DNA of 64,000 nucleotides. Origin: Blastocatellia bacterium AA13. Lineage in GTDB: Bacteria > Acidobacteriota > Blastocatellia > UBA7656. The notes under the pieces are model-generated. The model saw only the letters and a list, made by a program, of their open reading frames with translations, ran no database searches and was not told the origin of the DNA. The stretch covers positions 1-64,000 of the forward strand of contig QHVH01000022.1 of assembly GCA_003222245.1 (NCBI GenBank). Direction: 5' to 3'. This document shows, one piece after another, positions 24,463 to 34,291 of the stretch. Position 1 is the stretch's first letter. Every line of letters begins with the position of its first letter. The translations under genes and the position numbers were made by a program.

Positions 24463-26280
24463 ATGGACGACATAACGGTCGCATATCACGGCTATGTTTT
24501 CGACGCTTCCGGTTACGGCTATGCGGCGCGAGCCTACATACACGCGTTGCATGCGGCAGGAGTCAGCCTTTCGGTTTCGGATCTCGCCGGGCGAGGACTG
24601 CAAGTGCATGACAACCTTGTAGAGTCGCTGCTTAGGAACCCCGACAAATCGGCTGACTTCCATATCTTTCATGGAATTCCGACGCAGTGGTCGCGAAGCG
24701 CGTATCTGCTGCCCAATGCGATAGGAATGACTGTGTGGGAAACCGATGCAATCCCGCATCAATGGCGCAACCCGCTCAATCACACCCTTGAGGTCTGGCT
24801 TCCCTGCGAGCACAACGTCAATACCTTCGCCAGAGATCTGATGCGGCCGATCTTCAAGCTGCCGCATCCGATATTTCCAAGTTCGAGGAACGGCTCCGGC
24901 TCGTCTCGCGGATCGAACGCTCGCGAGTCGCTCGGAATAAGCGATAGCGATTTTGTCTACTACTGCATTATCGAATGGCAGGAGCGCAAGAATCCGGAGG
25001 GCGCGATTGAGTCATATCTGCGCGCTCTTCCGGACCGGGCTGACGCTTTGTTCTTTATCAAGACGAACCCAAGCGCTGAGAAAGCCGCTCACGCGACACT
25101 GGAGGCGATACGGGCTCGAATCGGTTCCAAGGCTCGCGTCGAGATCCGCGCGGAGGCATGGGATGATGCGCGCATAGATGCGCTTCACCAACGTGGAGAC
25201 TGCTATATCTCACTCCATCGAGGTGAAGGCTGGTGCTATCCCCTGTTTGAAGCGGCGAGCCGGGGCAAGCCCGTGGTCTCGACCGGGTATTCCGGGCCGC
25301 TCGATTATCTCGACCCCGAATCGCACTTGCTGGTCAGGTATTCACCCGCGCGAGTGGGCCAGCGCTACATCTACTACAACCCCGGAATGACCTGGGCCGA
25401 ACCTGATCTGGCGCATGCAGCAGAGTTGATCCGCCAGGCGTTTGACAATCGAGCCGATGTCGAGGCCAGAGCCGCAGCGGCTGCTCCGCGAATTCGGGAG
25501 GCTTATTCGCTTGAGGCAGTGGGAGAGCTGGCAAGGAAGAGATTGACCGGCATGCTCGAGACAGGGAAACGACCTCCGACAAGCAGATCAATAACGCGTG
25601 GGAAAAGAGACGACCTCGTCCCGACTATTCCTATTCCTGCTGAATGGTACGATCAGGATTACTTTGATAACGGTCTGAAGAGCAACTGGGACAAGGGCTT
25701 CACGTGGGGGCGCTTCGGGGAATTGTTCACGAACACCGCGGCGTTTCTGAACGACGTGTTTCGGGATGCTTCCAGTTATCTGGATGCAGGTTGCGCGAAG
25801 GGCTATCTCGTCCGCGCGCTCCGCGAACAGGGCAAGGATTGCTGGGGCTTTGACCATAGTCGATGGGCGATCGAGCACGCTGAGGAATCCGTCAGGCCGT
25901 TCCTGTTCAACGCGAGTTTTGATGAAGTGACTTTCGGCCGGCGTTTCGACGTGCTCACCGCTTTTTCAATCCTCGAAACGTTAACTGAATCGCAGGCGCT
26001 CGCGTTCCTTTCGCGGGCTCGTGAGTGGACCGCCCACGCAATCGTGGCCGTGATCCCTACCTTCGAAAGCGAGGAGGCGTTCCGCTCATACAACGCTACG
26101 GACCGCGACCTGTCGCACGTGACCATGAAAAGCCGCGCCTGGTGGCACGAGTTGTTCCTGCGCGCAGGATGGCGGCAAGGCCCTATGACTCGAATAGTCG
26201 AGCGGATGTGTCAGAGTCATGCGCTGCCGTCCAGGATGGGATGGAGCGTCTACGTCTACGCCGGCGAGGAAATGGAATGA
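24463..26280 (+). CDS. Fused GT4-type glycosyltransferase and SAM methyltransferase
   Basis: 605 residues, from the second of two ATGs (24460, 24463), which is better spaced from GGAG. Residues 1-385 are a GT-B glycosyltransferase: YHGYVFDASGYGYAARAYIH at the N-terminus, FVYYCIIEWQERKNPEGAIE at the domain joint and HRGEGWCYPLFEAASRGKPV with the acceptor E-x7-E motif. Residues about 400-605 are a class I methyltransferase: SYLDAGCAKGYLVRALREQG, then FDVLTAFSILETL. Fusion couples sugar transfer with methylation of the sugar or acceptor. It follows the GT9 gene by 10 bases. Confidence 0.85.
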   Translation: MDDITVAYHGYVFDASGYGYAARAYIHALHAAGVSLSVSDLAGRGLQVHDNLVESLLRNPDKSADFHIFHGIPTQWSRSAYLLPNAIGMTVWETDAIPHQWRNPLNHTLEVWLPCEHNVNTFARDLMRPIFKLPHPIFPSSRNGSGSSRGSNARESLGISDSDFVYYCIIEWQERKNPEGAIESYLRALPDRADALFFIKTNPSAEKAAHATLEAIRARIGSKARVEIRAEAWDDARIDALHQRGDCYISLHRGEGWCYPLFEAASRGKPVVSTGYSGPLDYLDPESHLLVRYSPARVGQRYIYYNPGMTWAEPDLAHAAELIRQAFDNRADVEARAAAAAPRIREAYSLEAVGELARKRLTGMLETGKRPPTSRSITRGKRDDLVPTIPIPAEWYDQDYFDNGLKSNWDKGFTWGRFGELFTNTAAFLNDVFRDASSYLDAGCAKGYLVRALREQGKDCWGFDHSRWAIEHAEESVRPFLFNASFDEVTFGRRFDVLTAFSILETLTESQALAFLSRAREWTAHAIVAVIPTFESEEAFRSYNATDRDLSHVTMKSRAWWHELFLRAGWRQGPMTRIVERMCQSHALPSRMGWSVYVYAGEEME

Positions 26281-27644
26281 TGAACCTTTCACCAGACATA
26301 GCCATCATCGTACTGCACTTCAACACGCCGGAAATGACGAGCGCGTTGGTCTCATATCTTCAAAACGATCTCGACTATCCGAACAAGAAGATATATGTGA
26401 TTGATAATGGCTCCGATGAGCCGCTTGCGTGTTCAACTCACAGGCTGCCTGAGAACCTGGGGTTCACTCGGGGAATGCATGAGGGTTACAGGATTGCGTC
26501 GACGGAGGCTGACTATGATGGCTACTGGCTGCTCAATTCGGATGTCGGCTTCGAGTTTGGAAACGACGTACTGGTGAATCTGTGCCAGGTCCTCTTCTCG
26601 AACGAGAGCTACGCGCAGATCGCTCCGCAACACAATTCTCCGCATGGATTCATGGAACGGGCCGGGTGTGAAGCTGAGGCGGTTCCATATCTCGAGCCCG
26701 TCGCAACGCTGATCAAGGGGTCGGTCGTGAAAGCGTTGGGATTCTGGGATCTGGCGCTGACGTATGGCTGGGGAGTGGACTATGACTACGGATATCGAGT
26801 GCGGCGCGCGGGCCTGATGAACATTCTCACTAATCGCGCGCGGATCACGCACAGGGAGCATCGCTCAATCGCTGATTATCCCAAATTTGTCGAGGCGGCA
26901 AGCGGCGAGATGAGGTCCGTTTTGAACGAAAAGTACGGCGACGGATGGTGGGAACAGACAACGACAATGGAACGTAGGATCGTGCCGTTGATTTTGAGCT
27001 GTGAGCGTGATGTCTCTTTGACGGAGCGATTTGTTTCATCATATCTAACCGTGCAGGCTGGACTGGCCAGACCGCTTGTTGTGGTCGACATATCGGCGTC
27101 GCCGGGCTTGTCGGCCAGGTACCTGTCGCTCATTGCGTCGCTCGACCCGCGGGCCGTCGTTATCCATTCGCGAGAGCCGGATCAGGACCTCTACAACTCG
27201 GTTCAAGAAGCGGTCAATCTGGGATTTCAATATGCATTGAAAGAGGCAGGACCGAATGACCTGATCTTGTTTATCGAAGACGATATTGTCTTCTCGAGCA
27301 GGTTCCTGGCTGGGTTGAAAACTGTCGAGGTTCAATCCGATGTCGGATTCATAAGTCTCTACCAGCCAGGCAATGGATATGGCGCCAGAGAAATAGCCGC
27401 CGGGCAGTTCTATGGTACTCAATGCGTCCTCTTTCCAAGAAAAGCGGCGGCGGAGATCGCTGACAACTGGGAAGAACTGAAGAAGTACATTCCACCCGGC
27501 TATGACATCAGATGGAGCCGTTTCCTGGGCGAGCGTGGATACAAGCTTCTCTGTACCGACTATTCATATGTACAGCATATCGGATCCGCTTTATCGAGAT
27601 TACACGGGCACGGCAGCCATACGTCGAGTAACTTCGTTGCTTGA
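26280..27644 (+). CDS. Two-domain GT2-type glycosyltransferase
   Basis: The start codon overlaps the previous stop (ATGATG at 26277); the ATG at 26280 is taken, giving 454 residues. Domain one (1-235) is GT2: DIAIIVLHFNTPEMTSALVS, DNGS, LNSDVGFEF with the DxD-like site, and WGVDYDYGYRVRRAG. Domain two (235-454) has a GT-A layout: LFIEDDIVFSSRFLAGLKTV with an EDD motif and FYGTQCVLFPRKAAAE, resembling glycosyltransferase family 25-like folds. It is the last gene of the sugar block; 210 bases separate it from the next cargo gene. Confidence 0.82.
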   Translation: MNLSPDIAIIVLHFNTPEMTSALVSYLQNDLDYPNKKIYVIDNGSDEPLACSTHRLPENLGFTRGMHEGYRIASTEADYDGYWLLNSDVGFEFGNDVLVNLCQVLFSNESYAQIAPQHNSPHGFMERAGCEAEAVPYLEPVATLIKGSVVKALGFWDLALTYGWGVDYDYGYRVRRAGLMNILTNRARITHREHRSIADYPKFVEAASGEMRSVLNEKYGDGWWEQTTTMERRIVPLILSCERDVSLTERFVSSYLTVQAGLARPLVVVDISASPGLSARYLSLIASLDPRAVVIHSREPDQDLYNSVQEAVNLGFQYALKEAGPNDLILFIEDDIVFSSRFLAGLKTVEVQSDVGFISLYQPGNGYGAREIAAGQFYGTQCVLFPRKAAAEIADNWEELKKYIPPGYDIRWSRFLGERGYKLLCTDYSYVQHIGSALSRLHGHGSHTSSNFVA

Positions 27645-27854
27645 GAGGTTGCGCCGGCGGAAAGCTGGTCCTCCGAGGCGTGGCAGGAATCCGGAGGCGC
27701 TATCGTCACGCGGGCACGATTGGGGCATTGAAGAATTGGAACTTGAATATGCTGGTATCGAAAGAGCTGAACCGCCAAGGATGATCGTCGTCCGCGTGAC
27801 AATCCGCGTTCGGTTAATGCGGTGTCGTCCGTTCGCGGCGGCACGGAGATTTCA

Positions 27855-30383
27855 ATGACCGTACTCGCTCAACGTAAAGAAGCGAATCTAATGCCGGCTA
27901 ACGGCGCGACTGGTGAGCGTGCGCTCTTTGCTGCAACCGGACTCTTTGACGGCCGCCATGCGGACCATCGAGACAATATTGTTCCTGCTTCTGAGGTCAA
28001 CCGCCAGGATGCCGCGGAGCAGAGCCTTGCCGGCGGCTTCAGTGAGGGATCGCGCTCATCCGTCACGACCCAACTAGCAGCTAACCTGAATCAAAGTCGC
28101 GGAGCGGCATCGCTGAACAGACTCGCGAGGAGGTCGAATTCCGGGCCGCGGGCCGCGGCTCGTTCCCCACTAACGTATGCGGTCTCGCAGCCAGGCGGCG
28201 CCGCCCAAAGATGCTGTGACGATCGACCGAACGGCAACCCGCGGGTCGAGTCACAATTGCAGCTACAGAGCTCGCTCGATCAGAGCCCGCGCGTGGCCGC
28301 TCAGATGAAGCTCGCGGGGATCCTCTCGCGAAAGGCAATGACGTCCCTCCCTCCCCGGAAGAATGCATTGGAATCACGCGGGACGGCGCAGGCGAAATGT
28401 CCCATCGCCGCCAGACCTAAACCCGCGATCGCGGAAGAGGAGGATCTCGCTCAAGCGAAATTCGAAACCGCGCAAGGAAAACAGGGAGCAGAGGATCCCA
28501 AAACAATATCGTTGCCCCTGCAAAGAGAAGAAGGGACTGACGACGAGGACTCCATACAAGCAAAGCTTGATCCCGTTCAGCGTGAGGCGTCAGCGCAAAG
28601 CGGGGTTTCGCCGTCGCAAAGTGTCAATCGCACTGGTTTGCCGGACGATTTAAAGGCCGGGGTTGAGAGCCTGTCCAGGCATTCGATGGATGATGTGAGA
28701 GTTCACTACAACTCTCCGAGGCCCGCTCAGTTGAAAGCGCTGGCATATGCCAAGGGGACGAACATACACGTAGCGCCCGGCCAACAAAAACACCTGCCTC
28801 ACGAAGCATGGCACGTTGCGCAGCAGAAAGCAGGCCGCGTCAAACCAACTATGCAACTTCGCGGAATCGGGGTGAATGATGATGCGAGACTGGAGCATGA
28901 AGCTGATGTAATGGGCCGTCGCGCGGCGAGCTTTGACCTGGGTTCACGAGCCGGCTCGGCATCGTCTTATGAAGGTATGAAGAGCGCTTCTTCGGCGGGC
29001 TCCGGTCAAGCGACGGTTCAACCGGTTTGGGGTCTCTTAAGCGGCGGACTTGCGGGTCTGGTAGGCGGCGGCTATTACGGCGCCACCGGAGGCGCCGCTG
29101 TTGGAAGCGTCATCGGCGGAGCCGTCGGCAGCCTTTTCGGTCCTGCCGGAACCGTTGTTGGCGCCGGCCTGCTCGGTGGACTCGGCGGTCTGATAGGCGG
29201 CGTGGCCGGCGGAGTCGTGGGAGGCGTTGTGAGCGGCTTGACCGGCAATGCCATCGAAACCGCGGTCAGCAATCCTCCTTCCACGGCCACAACCAGGCGA
29301 GGGCTCTCGATCGGAGAAATAGTATTTAAGCGAGCCCAGGCGCTGGCCGACAAAGCACACCGAACCGACCGCGACGCTTTCATAGACTTTTTCGAACCTG
29401 GCCTACAGAAGGTCATCCGGGCCGATCTCGACAATCTCAAAACCAACGGAGACGTGCACGCGGCAATCGAGAGGTATTATCGCGAACGAATCGCGGAGCC
29501 AGGTCAATATACGGCGGACACCCAATACAACCAGCCGTTGTCCGATGCTCTCCTTGCCAACCCTTACATCAAGATGATTCTCAGCGGCGACATATATAAG
29601 GAAGGGGCGGGTGGAAGAGATGAGAGGGAGGAAAAGGGGACGGAGCCGCTCGATGAGCCCGGCACATTGGTCGTGCCCCGCACTTCTCCTAAACGTGTCC
29701 GCGACGCCAGAGTCGCATTCAACAAGCTGGTCACGAGAAAACTACCGGCTGTCGCAAAGATCAAGCGCAAGCTCGGGCCCGAGTCCGCGATCGGGCATGA
29801 AGGCGATCTCCATCTTGGATGGGCTTCGCCGCGTGGAGCGGTCTTGCACGAACTTGGCCATCACCTGGAACAGAATCTGTCGCCCGAGGACATCGCTACA
29901 ATTCACAACTTTTTGCGTGCGCGAGCCCGCTCCGCAAATCTACGCCGAGTCGGATACGAACGCCTGATCAATAAGCGCCAGGCGGAAACAGGATACGACA
30001 TCGAGGGACCCGACATCAGCGGCGGGGGCTACCGTTCGCTTTGGGGAGTGACCGCGAACACCTTGCTGTACCTCGGCGGCAGTGAGGAAGGGGGACGCGG
30101 TATTGAGAGATTCATACTTGGCCAGGGCGCCAGCCCTGAAATCAGCTACGGCAGCCAGGTCTACCCGCAGGGCCTCGACACCGAATACATTGCGACAACT
30201 ATTCAATTCTTCGGCGAGCCCGAGACGGCGATAGAGCTGATTACCAAGGACCCTCTCAGAGTTTCCCTATTTCTCTACCTCGCCCAGCCGAGGCAATATG
30301 AAGCGGTGCGCAAAGCATTCGGTTCGAAGACCGGAAAGGACCTTAACGACTTGATTCACACGCTCACGCCTGAAAGGCAATAA
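27855..30383 (+). CDS. Large DUF4157 cargo protein with second C-terminal zinc-protease motif
   Basis: The ATG at 27855 has GGAG 6 bases upstream; 842 residues. The N-terminal 200 residues are disordered and carry loading-type motifs at 70-105 and 131-160 ([20 protein letters not shown]). Residues 255-360 are DUF4157: [25 protein letters not shown] at 316-320 and [17 protein letters not shown] Gly-zipper stretch (about 394-470: [20 protein letters not shown]) could insert in a membrane. The C-terminal 350 residues have a second zinc site, HELGHH at 665-670, with E777 in [10 protein letters not shown] a likely third ligand, so a zincin-like toxin. The whole is a modular effector: signal, DUF4157, translocation-like segment, protease. 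Confidence 0.88.
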   Translation: MTVLAQRKEANLMPANGATGERALFAATGLFDGRHADHRDNIVPASEVNRQDAAEQSLAGGFSEGSRSSVTTQLAANLNQSRGAASLNRLARRSNSGPRAAARSPLTYAVSQPGGAAQRCCDDRPNGNPRVESQLQLQSSLDQSPRVAAQMKLAGILSRKAMTSLPPRKNALESRGTAQAKCPIAARPKPAIAEEEDLAQAKFETAQGKQGAEDPKTISLPLQREEGTDDEDSIQAKLDPVQREASAQSGVSPSQSVNRTGLPDDLKAGVESLSRHSMDDVRVHYNSPRPAQLKALAYAKGTNIHVAPGQQKHLPHEAWHVAQQKAGRVKPTMQLRGIGVNDDARLEHEADVMGRRAASFDLGSRAGSASSYEGMKSASSAGSGQATVQPVWGLLSGGLAGLVGGGYYGATGGAAVGSVIGGAVGSLFGPAGTVVGAGLLGGLGGLIGGVAGGVVGGVVSGLTGNAIETAVSNPPSTATTRRGLSIGEIVFKRAQALADKAHRTDRDAFIDFFEPGLQKVIRADLDNLKTNGDVHAAIERYYRERIAEPGQYTADTQYNQPLSDALLANPYIKMILSGDIYKEGAGGRDEREEKGTEPLDEPGTLVVPRTSPKRVRDARVAFNKLVTRKLPAVAKIKRKLGPESAIGHEGDLHLGWASPRGAVLHELGHHLEQNLSPEDIATIHNFLRARARSANLRRVGYERLINKRQAETGYDIEGPDISGGGYRSLWGVTANTLLYLGGSEEGGRGIERFILGQGASPEISYGSQVYPQGLDTEYIATTIQFFGEPETAIELITKDPLRVSLFLYLAQPRQYEAVRKAFGSKTGKDLNDLIHTLTPERQ

Positions 30384-30420
30384 AGCCGGTATTCGAGCCG
30401 TCTAACCAGGGAAAGCAAGG

Positions 30421-33400
30421 ATGCCGGTATTCGCCTCAGCCGATAAACGCAACGCCGTTGCTTCTTCGTCGAACGAAGCCCTACAGAGCCGGCTCGGCGA
30501 CCAGGCCGCGGCGTACGGCGGTGCTGAAAGCGCCTCCGGTTCTTCTCTGCGAGCTATGGCCGAAGCGTCGAACCGGAGTCCGCGAGTGAGATCGCAGATT
30601 CAGTTAGCCCGATCGCTCAACAGTCGTTCGTTCGCGGTTACTCGGAGCCTAGAGCACGATGCCGATGAAATAGGCGCCGGTGCAATCAACGACAGGGAAG
30701 TCTTCGATGGGCAGCCGCCGGTTCAAAGATCAGAAAAGATCATCGGCAATAGCGCCGCGCCGGTTCAGCGTACTCGCGCGGACGCCGAGAACGTGGGCGC
30801 GTGGTTGACCGGAGGTAATCGGGAATTCGTCCCGTACTTGCTGGACCGCGATGAGAACAATCTCGACAGGCTTAAGCTGATGCTCATAAACAATCACGGA
30901 CTATTGGAAGATGATCCGAATTATATTCGGATACAACGCCATTGGTTTCCCAATATGGGGCGCGAAGAGTTCGATAACGCGGTCAACCAGGACATAACGG
31001 AAGACCCGTTATTCGCGTATGCGGGCATACCGTTCGAAACGTCCCCTACGCCGCTCGACTGGGAGTCGAGTGAAATCGACATCGAGGAAGAAGAGGCCGA
31101 ATCACAATGGTACGGACACAAGCGCAAGTTCAGCCTCGGCTCGGGCGGTCCGGAGAAAGAGGAGAGAAAGCATCCCGAACGCAAGAAGCATCGCATCGCA
31201 ACCAGCGAAGAGGATGAAGATGATGAAGAAGGCCTGAACGAGGAGTCGTTGCTCCATTCGTTCCGCTCGACAAGCACAGGGACGAGCGAGACCATCGGCG
31301 AGCGGTCCTGGAAAGTCCTCGGCGGGTTCGGCGCGATCACTGAAATCGAGGAGATCAAGCAAGAACAGCAGGAGCCGCAGCCTCTTGGCCTCGTTTCCTG
31401 GAACGTCGCGCACTTCAGCAACAAAGACATCGGCGAAGCGCTTCAAGCGTTCAGCGAGCAGTTCGAGACATTCTCCGGCAAGGACTGGCGCGCGCTGTTT
31501 ATCGAACTGGATGAGTTCGCGGCGTTGGTCAATACGAGCCTGGCCAGGTTTAAACGCCTGCCGACCACGATCTCCTCTCGAGAAGAACCACAGAGATCGC
31601 GCGTCGGACGCAGCCTTGAGAAGCGCAAGAAGGAAAGCGAGTTTCAGAGCGATGAAACTCTCAGGCAGGAACACAAGAAGATCTTCGGCGGCTTGAAGGG
31701 CGACGTCGAGCTCACCCTGCTCGGCTTGACCAGCGATCTCGAGAACGTACGCAATGCAAGATCTCAGATAAACGCCGGGGAGTACGAAGCGGAAATAGAC
31801 AAGGTCGTGCGGATCGATTGGGAAGAGCTATGGGAGCGAGCCAAATCGGATCGACAGGCGCGCATCGATCTGGCGGACAAGGTGAAGCAACTCCGCAAGT
31901 TTGAGAACATAGCCGAACCTGCCAAGAAAATAATTACAGTCACGAAGAAGCTGCTGAGCGCTTCCCATCTGCAAACGCTTCTCTCGAGGATCGCGGGCGA
32001 AAAGTACGGCGAGCTTCTGACGATATTGAGCGATGTCGCCGTCAAGCTCCCAAGGGTGGGAACCATCAACGAACTGGGCCGGGCGCTGCATAGCTTTAAT
32101 ATCGCGACTCACATCGAGGAGATGTTTAAGAATAACGAATGGCTCGACCTCCTCGCTCTCCAGGAAGTGAACGATCCGTCGTTGCTGAAGCAGACCGCGA
32201 CCGGGTACGACCTGTATAGCGGACCCCATTTGGTTTCAGGCGGCGAGAACCCTCAGCAGGAGTTCTATCCGCTCCTGGTCAGGAAAGGCTCCAACATAAG
32301 AGTCGAGTCGGTGTTTGTCGTGAGTACCTCGGGCCTGATGACGCCCGTCGGGCATGACCAGACCGAATATTGGGACAAGGAGGGCGGTATCTATCGTCCA
32401 ATCGTCGTCTACCAGATCAGAAAGGGTGATGAAAAGGGGCCGACGTGGATCGCGATCGTCCATACGACGCCGGAGCCGGATACGAAAGGAGAGGTCGCTG
32501 AATTCAACCGCAGGGCGATCTTCAAAGAAGTGGAGGCCGGTCTTAAGACCCTGGAAGGCCTGGCGGATCAAAGAGGCATCCCGCTCATCATCGGCGGCGA
32601 TTACTATCTGACCTCCGAAGCTCTGGTCAAGGATCTCGCCGGTGAATCGCTCACGGATGTGGGGCTCGATTTCAACATAGAGGACATCAAGGCAAAGACG
32701 AAGAGGCTGCGAACGATTTTGCAGTACCTGCTGGCGAAGGAAGAAGAGAAGCTCAGAGCGCAAACCGGGGAGCAGGAAGAACAGAAATCGACGCCGGTTC
32801 CTGTAAACAGACCCGAGGGCATCTCGGACCGGGAGATAGCCGAAGCCGAGCAAAGCACGCAGCGAATACTCGAGATTGAACGAGGCCGCGACGCCGTCGA
32901 GGCTCTGCGTGAAAGAATCAAGTTCTTGAACGAAGCGCTCACCGACGACCAGTTGTTAAAGAACTTCTACGGCCTGACGGTGAAGCATCAGATCGAGGAG
33001 CTGGGTCTGCTGGTTGCTCAAAGCGTCACGGGCACTAATCCCAAGAAAGACCCGCTGGGGAGATGGTTCGATCTTCAGATCGCGGACTTCTTTATTCATA
33101 ACGAGCAATGGAAGTCCGTCGAGCTCGGAATCGTCAGGCCCGAAGGAAAGCTGCTCACCGTCGATACCGAAGAGCGAACCTATTCCAGATACTGGCAGCG
33201 ATTCAGCGATCACTTTCCCGTAGGCGGGCTCTTCTCGCTGGGCAAAGAGAACCTCAGACGCAACCCGGCATTCGTCCGGGCCGCCGCCGATGAAGAGACC
33301 GCGTTAGAGCTCAACACCAGCCGCTTCGCCGAGTTGGAGGCCGACAGGCGCTTCGGCTTCAAGGATCGTTCAGTTGCCGCCGCGTTTATCGGACTCATGA

Positions 33401-34269
33401 AACCGTCGTACAGGGCGGCCGAGGCGGTGGCGTATCTGAAACGCAGATATGAAGGACTCGTCGAACAGGCGATCCTGGAATCCGATCTGGACCTATTCGA
33501 TATCAGCGAGCCGCATGGAGTGAAGGGCTATATTGAAGCTATAGAGCGTCTCGAAGATAGCCTCGAATTGGACGAGGAGGACAGGCTGCTGCTGATACGG
33601 CCTGAGGACTTCGAGCCGGATTACGACGAAGGCGAAACAGGGAAGGGAAGTGAATCGAAAAAACGCAGGTCGTACCCTGAGCGTGAGAGCACAACCAGGC
33701 ATTCTAAAGAGGAGCTAAGCGACGACGAATACGAACTGACGCGGAAGACGCGGGAGAAGGGAAAACAGAAGAAGAAAGAGAAAGGGACCGAAAAAGAGCA
33801 AATACGAAAACAAGTAAGAATCGTGAAACGCCAATCAAGCTTTGGGAGCAAGTTTCAGAGCGGGCTCTCGGAGCTCGAACTCTCGTCTCGGCAGCGGGAG
33901 CAGGAAGAGAACGAGGATTATGACGCGCTGTCCGAACAACGGGATGCGACCGAAGCGAACTTCTTACTCGAACAAGGCGGCCAGCTCATTCCCGAGAACC
34001 TGGCCGGCGACAACATGAGAGATGCTATTCAGTACCTTGGGAACATGTACCGCGTCAGATTGCGAACCAGAGCCCAGAGAGAAGAGTTCATCGAAACAAT
34101 AGGCGCAAGATACAGCGAAGGCATGAGCGCTTATTTCGCGAGCCAGGTTCAGACTGATACGCCCCAGACACGAGCCGAGTTTTACAGGAGAGAGAGAGAC
34201 TACATTCGCGCTCTATTTCAGAAATTAAACACGAATTCAACAGGCGGAGGCATCGTCATCACGAATTGA
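30421..34269 (+). CDS. Giant cargo protein with DNase I-like (EEP) nuclease/phosphatase fold
   Basis: 1282 residues; AAGG sits just before the ATG. Residues 42-70 hold the loading motif (NRSPRVRSQIQLARSLNSR), and 76-88 (SLEHDADEIGAGA) is the end of DUF4157 without its HExxH core, so the metalloprotease-like part was lost. The EEP fold motifs follow in order: VSWNVAHF (N328), ALQEV (E582), HTTPE (H681), IIGGDYY (D727) and SDHFPV (D930, H931). Large helical insertions sit between the first and second and between the fourth and fifth motifs. The C-terminal 300 residues are highly charged coiled coil. EEP enzymes include DNase I, CdtB and inositol-phosphate phosphatases; which it is cannot be told. 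GDYY replaces the usual GDxN. Confidence 0.85.
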   Translation: MPVFASADKRNAVASSSNEALQSRLGDQAAAYGGAESASGSSLRAMAEASNRSPRVRSQIQLARSLNSRSFAVTRSLEHDADEIGAGAINDREVFDGQPPVQRSEKIIGNSAAPVQRTRADAENVGAWLTGGNREFVPYLLDRDENNLDRLKLMLINNHGLLEDDPNYIRIQRHWFPNMGREEFDNAVNQDITEDPLFAYAGIPFETSPTPLDWESSEIDIEEEEAESQWYGHKRKFSLGSGGPEKEERKHPERKKHRIATSEEDEDDEEGLNEESLLHSFRSTSTGTSETIGERSWKVLGGFGAITEIEEIKQEQQEPQPLGLVSWNVAHFSNKDIGEALQAFSEQFETFSGKDWRALFIELDEFAALVNTSLARFKRLPTTISSREEPQRSRVGRSLEKRKKESEFQSDETLRQEHKKIFGGLKGDVELTLLGLTSDLENVRNARSQINAGEYEAEIDKVVRIDWEELWERAKSDRQARIDLADKVKQLRKFENIAEPAKKIITVTKKLLSASHLQTLLSRIAGEKYGELLTILSDVAVKLPRVGTINELGRALHSFNIATHIEEMFKNNEWLDLLALQEVNDPSLLKQTATGYDLYSGPHLVSGGENPQQEFYPLLVRKGSNIRVESVFVVSTSGLMTPVGHDQTEYWDKEGGIYRPIVVYQIRKGDEKGPTWIAIVHTTPEPDTKGEVAEFNRRAIFKEVEAGLKTLEGLADQRGIPLIIGGDYYLTSEALVKDLAGESLTDVGLDFNIEDIKAKTKRLRTILQYLLAKEEEKLRAQTGEQEEQKSTPVPVNRPEGISDREIAEAEQSTQRILEIERGRDAVEALRERIKFLNEALTDDQLLKNFYGLTVKHQIEELGLLVAQSVTGTNPKKDPLGRWFDLQIADFFIHNEQWKSVELGIVRPEGKLLTVDTEERTYSRYWQRFSDHFPVGGLFSLGKENLRRNPAFVRAAADEETALELNTSRFAELEADRRFGFKDRSVAAAFIGLMKPSYRAAEAVAYLKRRYEGLVEQAILESDLDLFDISEPHGVKGYIEAIERLEDSLELDEEDRLLLIRPEDFEPDYDEGETGKGSESKKRRSYPERESTTRHSKEELSDDEYELTRKTREKGKQKKKEKGTEKEQIRKQVRIVKRQSSFGSKFQSGLSELELSSRQREQEENEDYDALSEQRDATEANFLLEQGGQLIPENLAGDNMRDAIQYLGNMYRVRLRTRAQREEFIETIGARYSEGMSAYFASQVQTDTPQTRAEFYRRERDYIRALFQKLNTNSTGGGIVITN

Positions 34270-34291
34270 TCGCGGCATGTAAGAGGATTCC

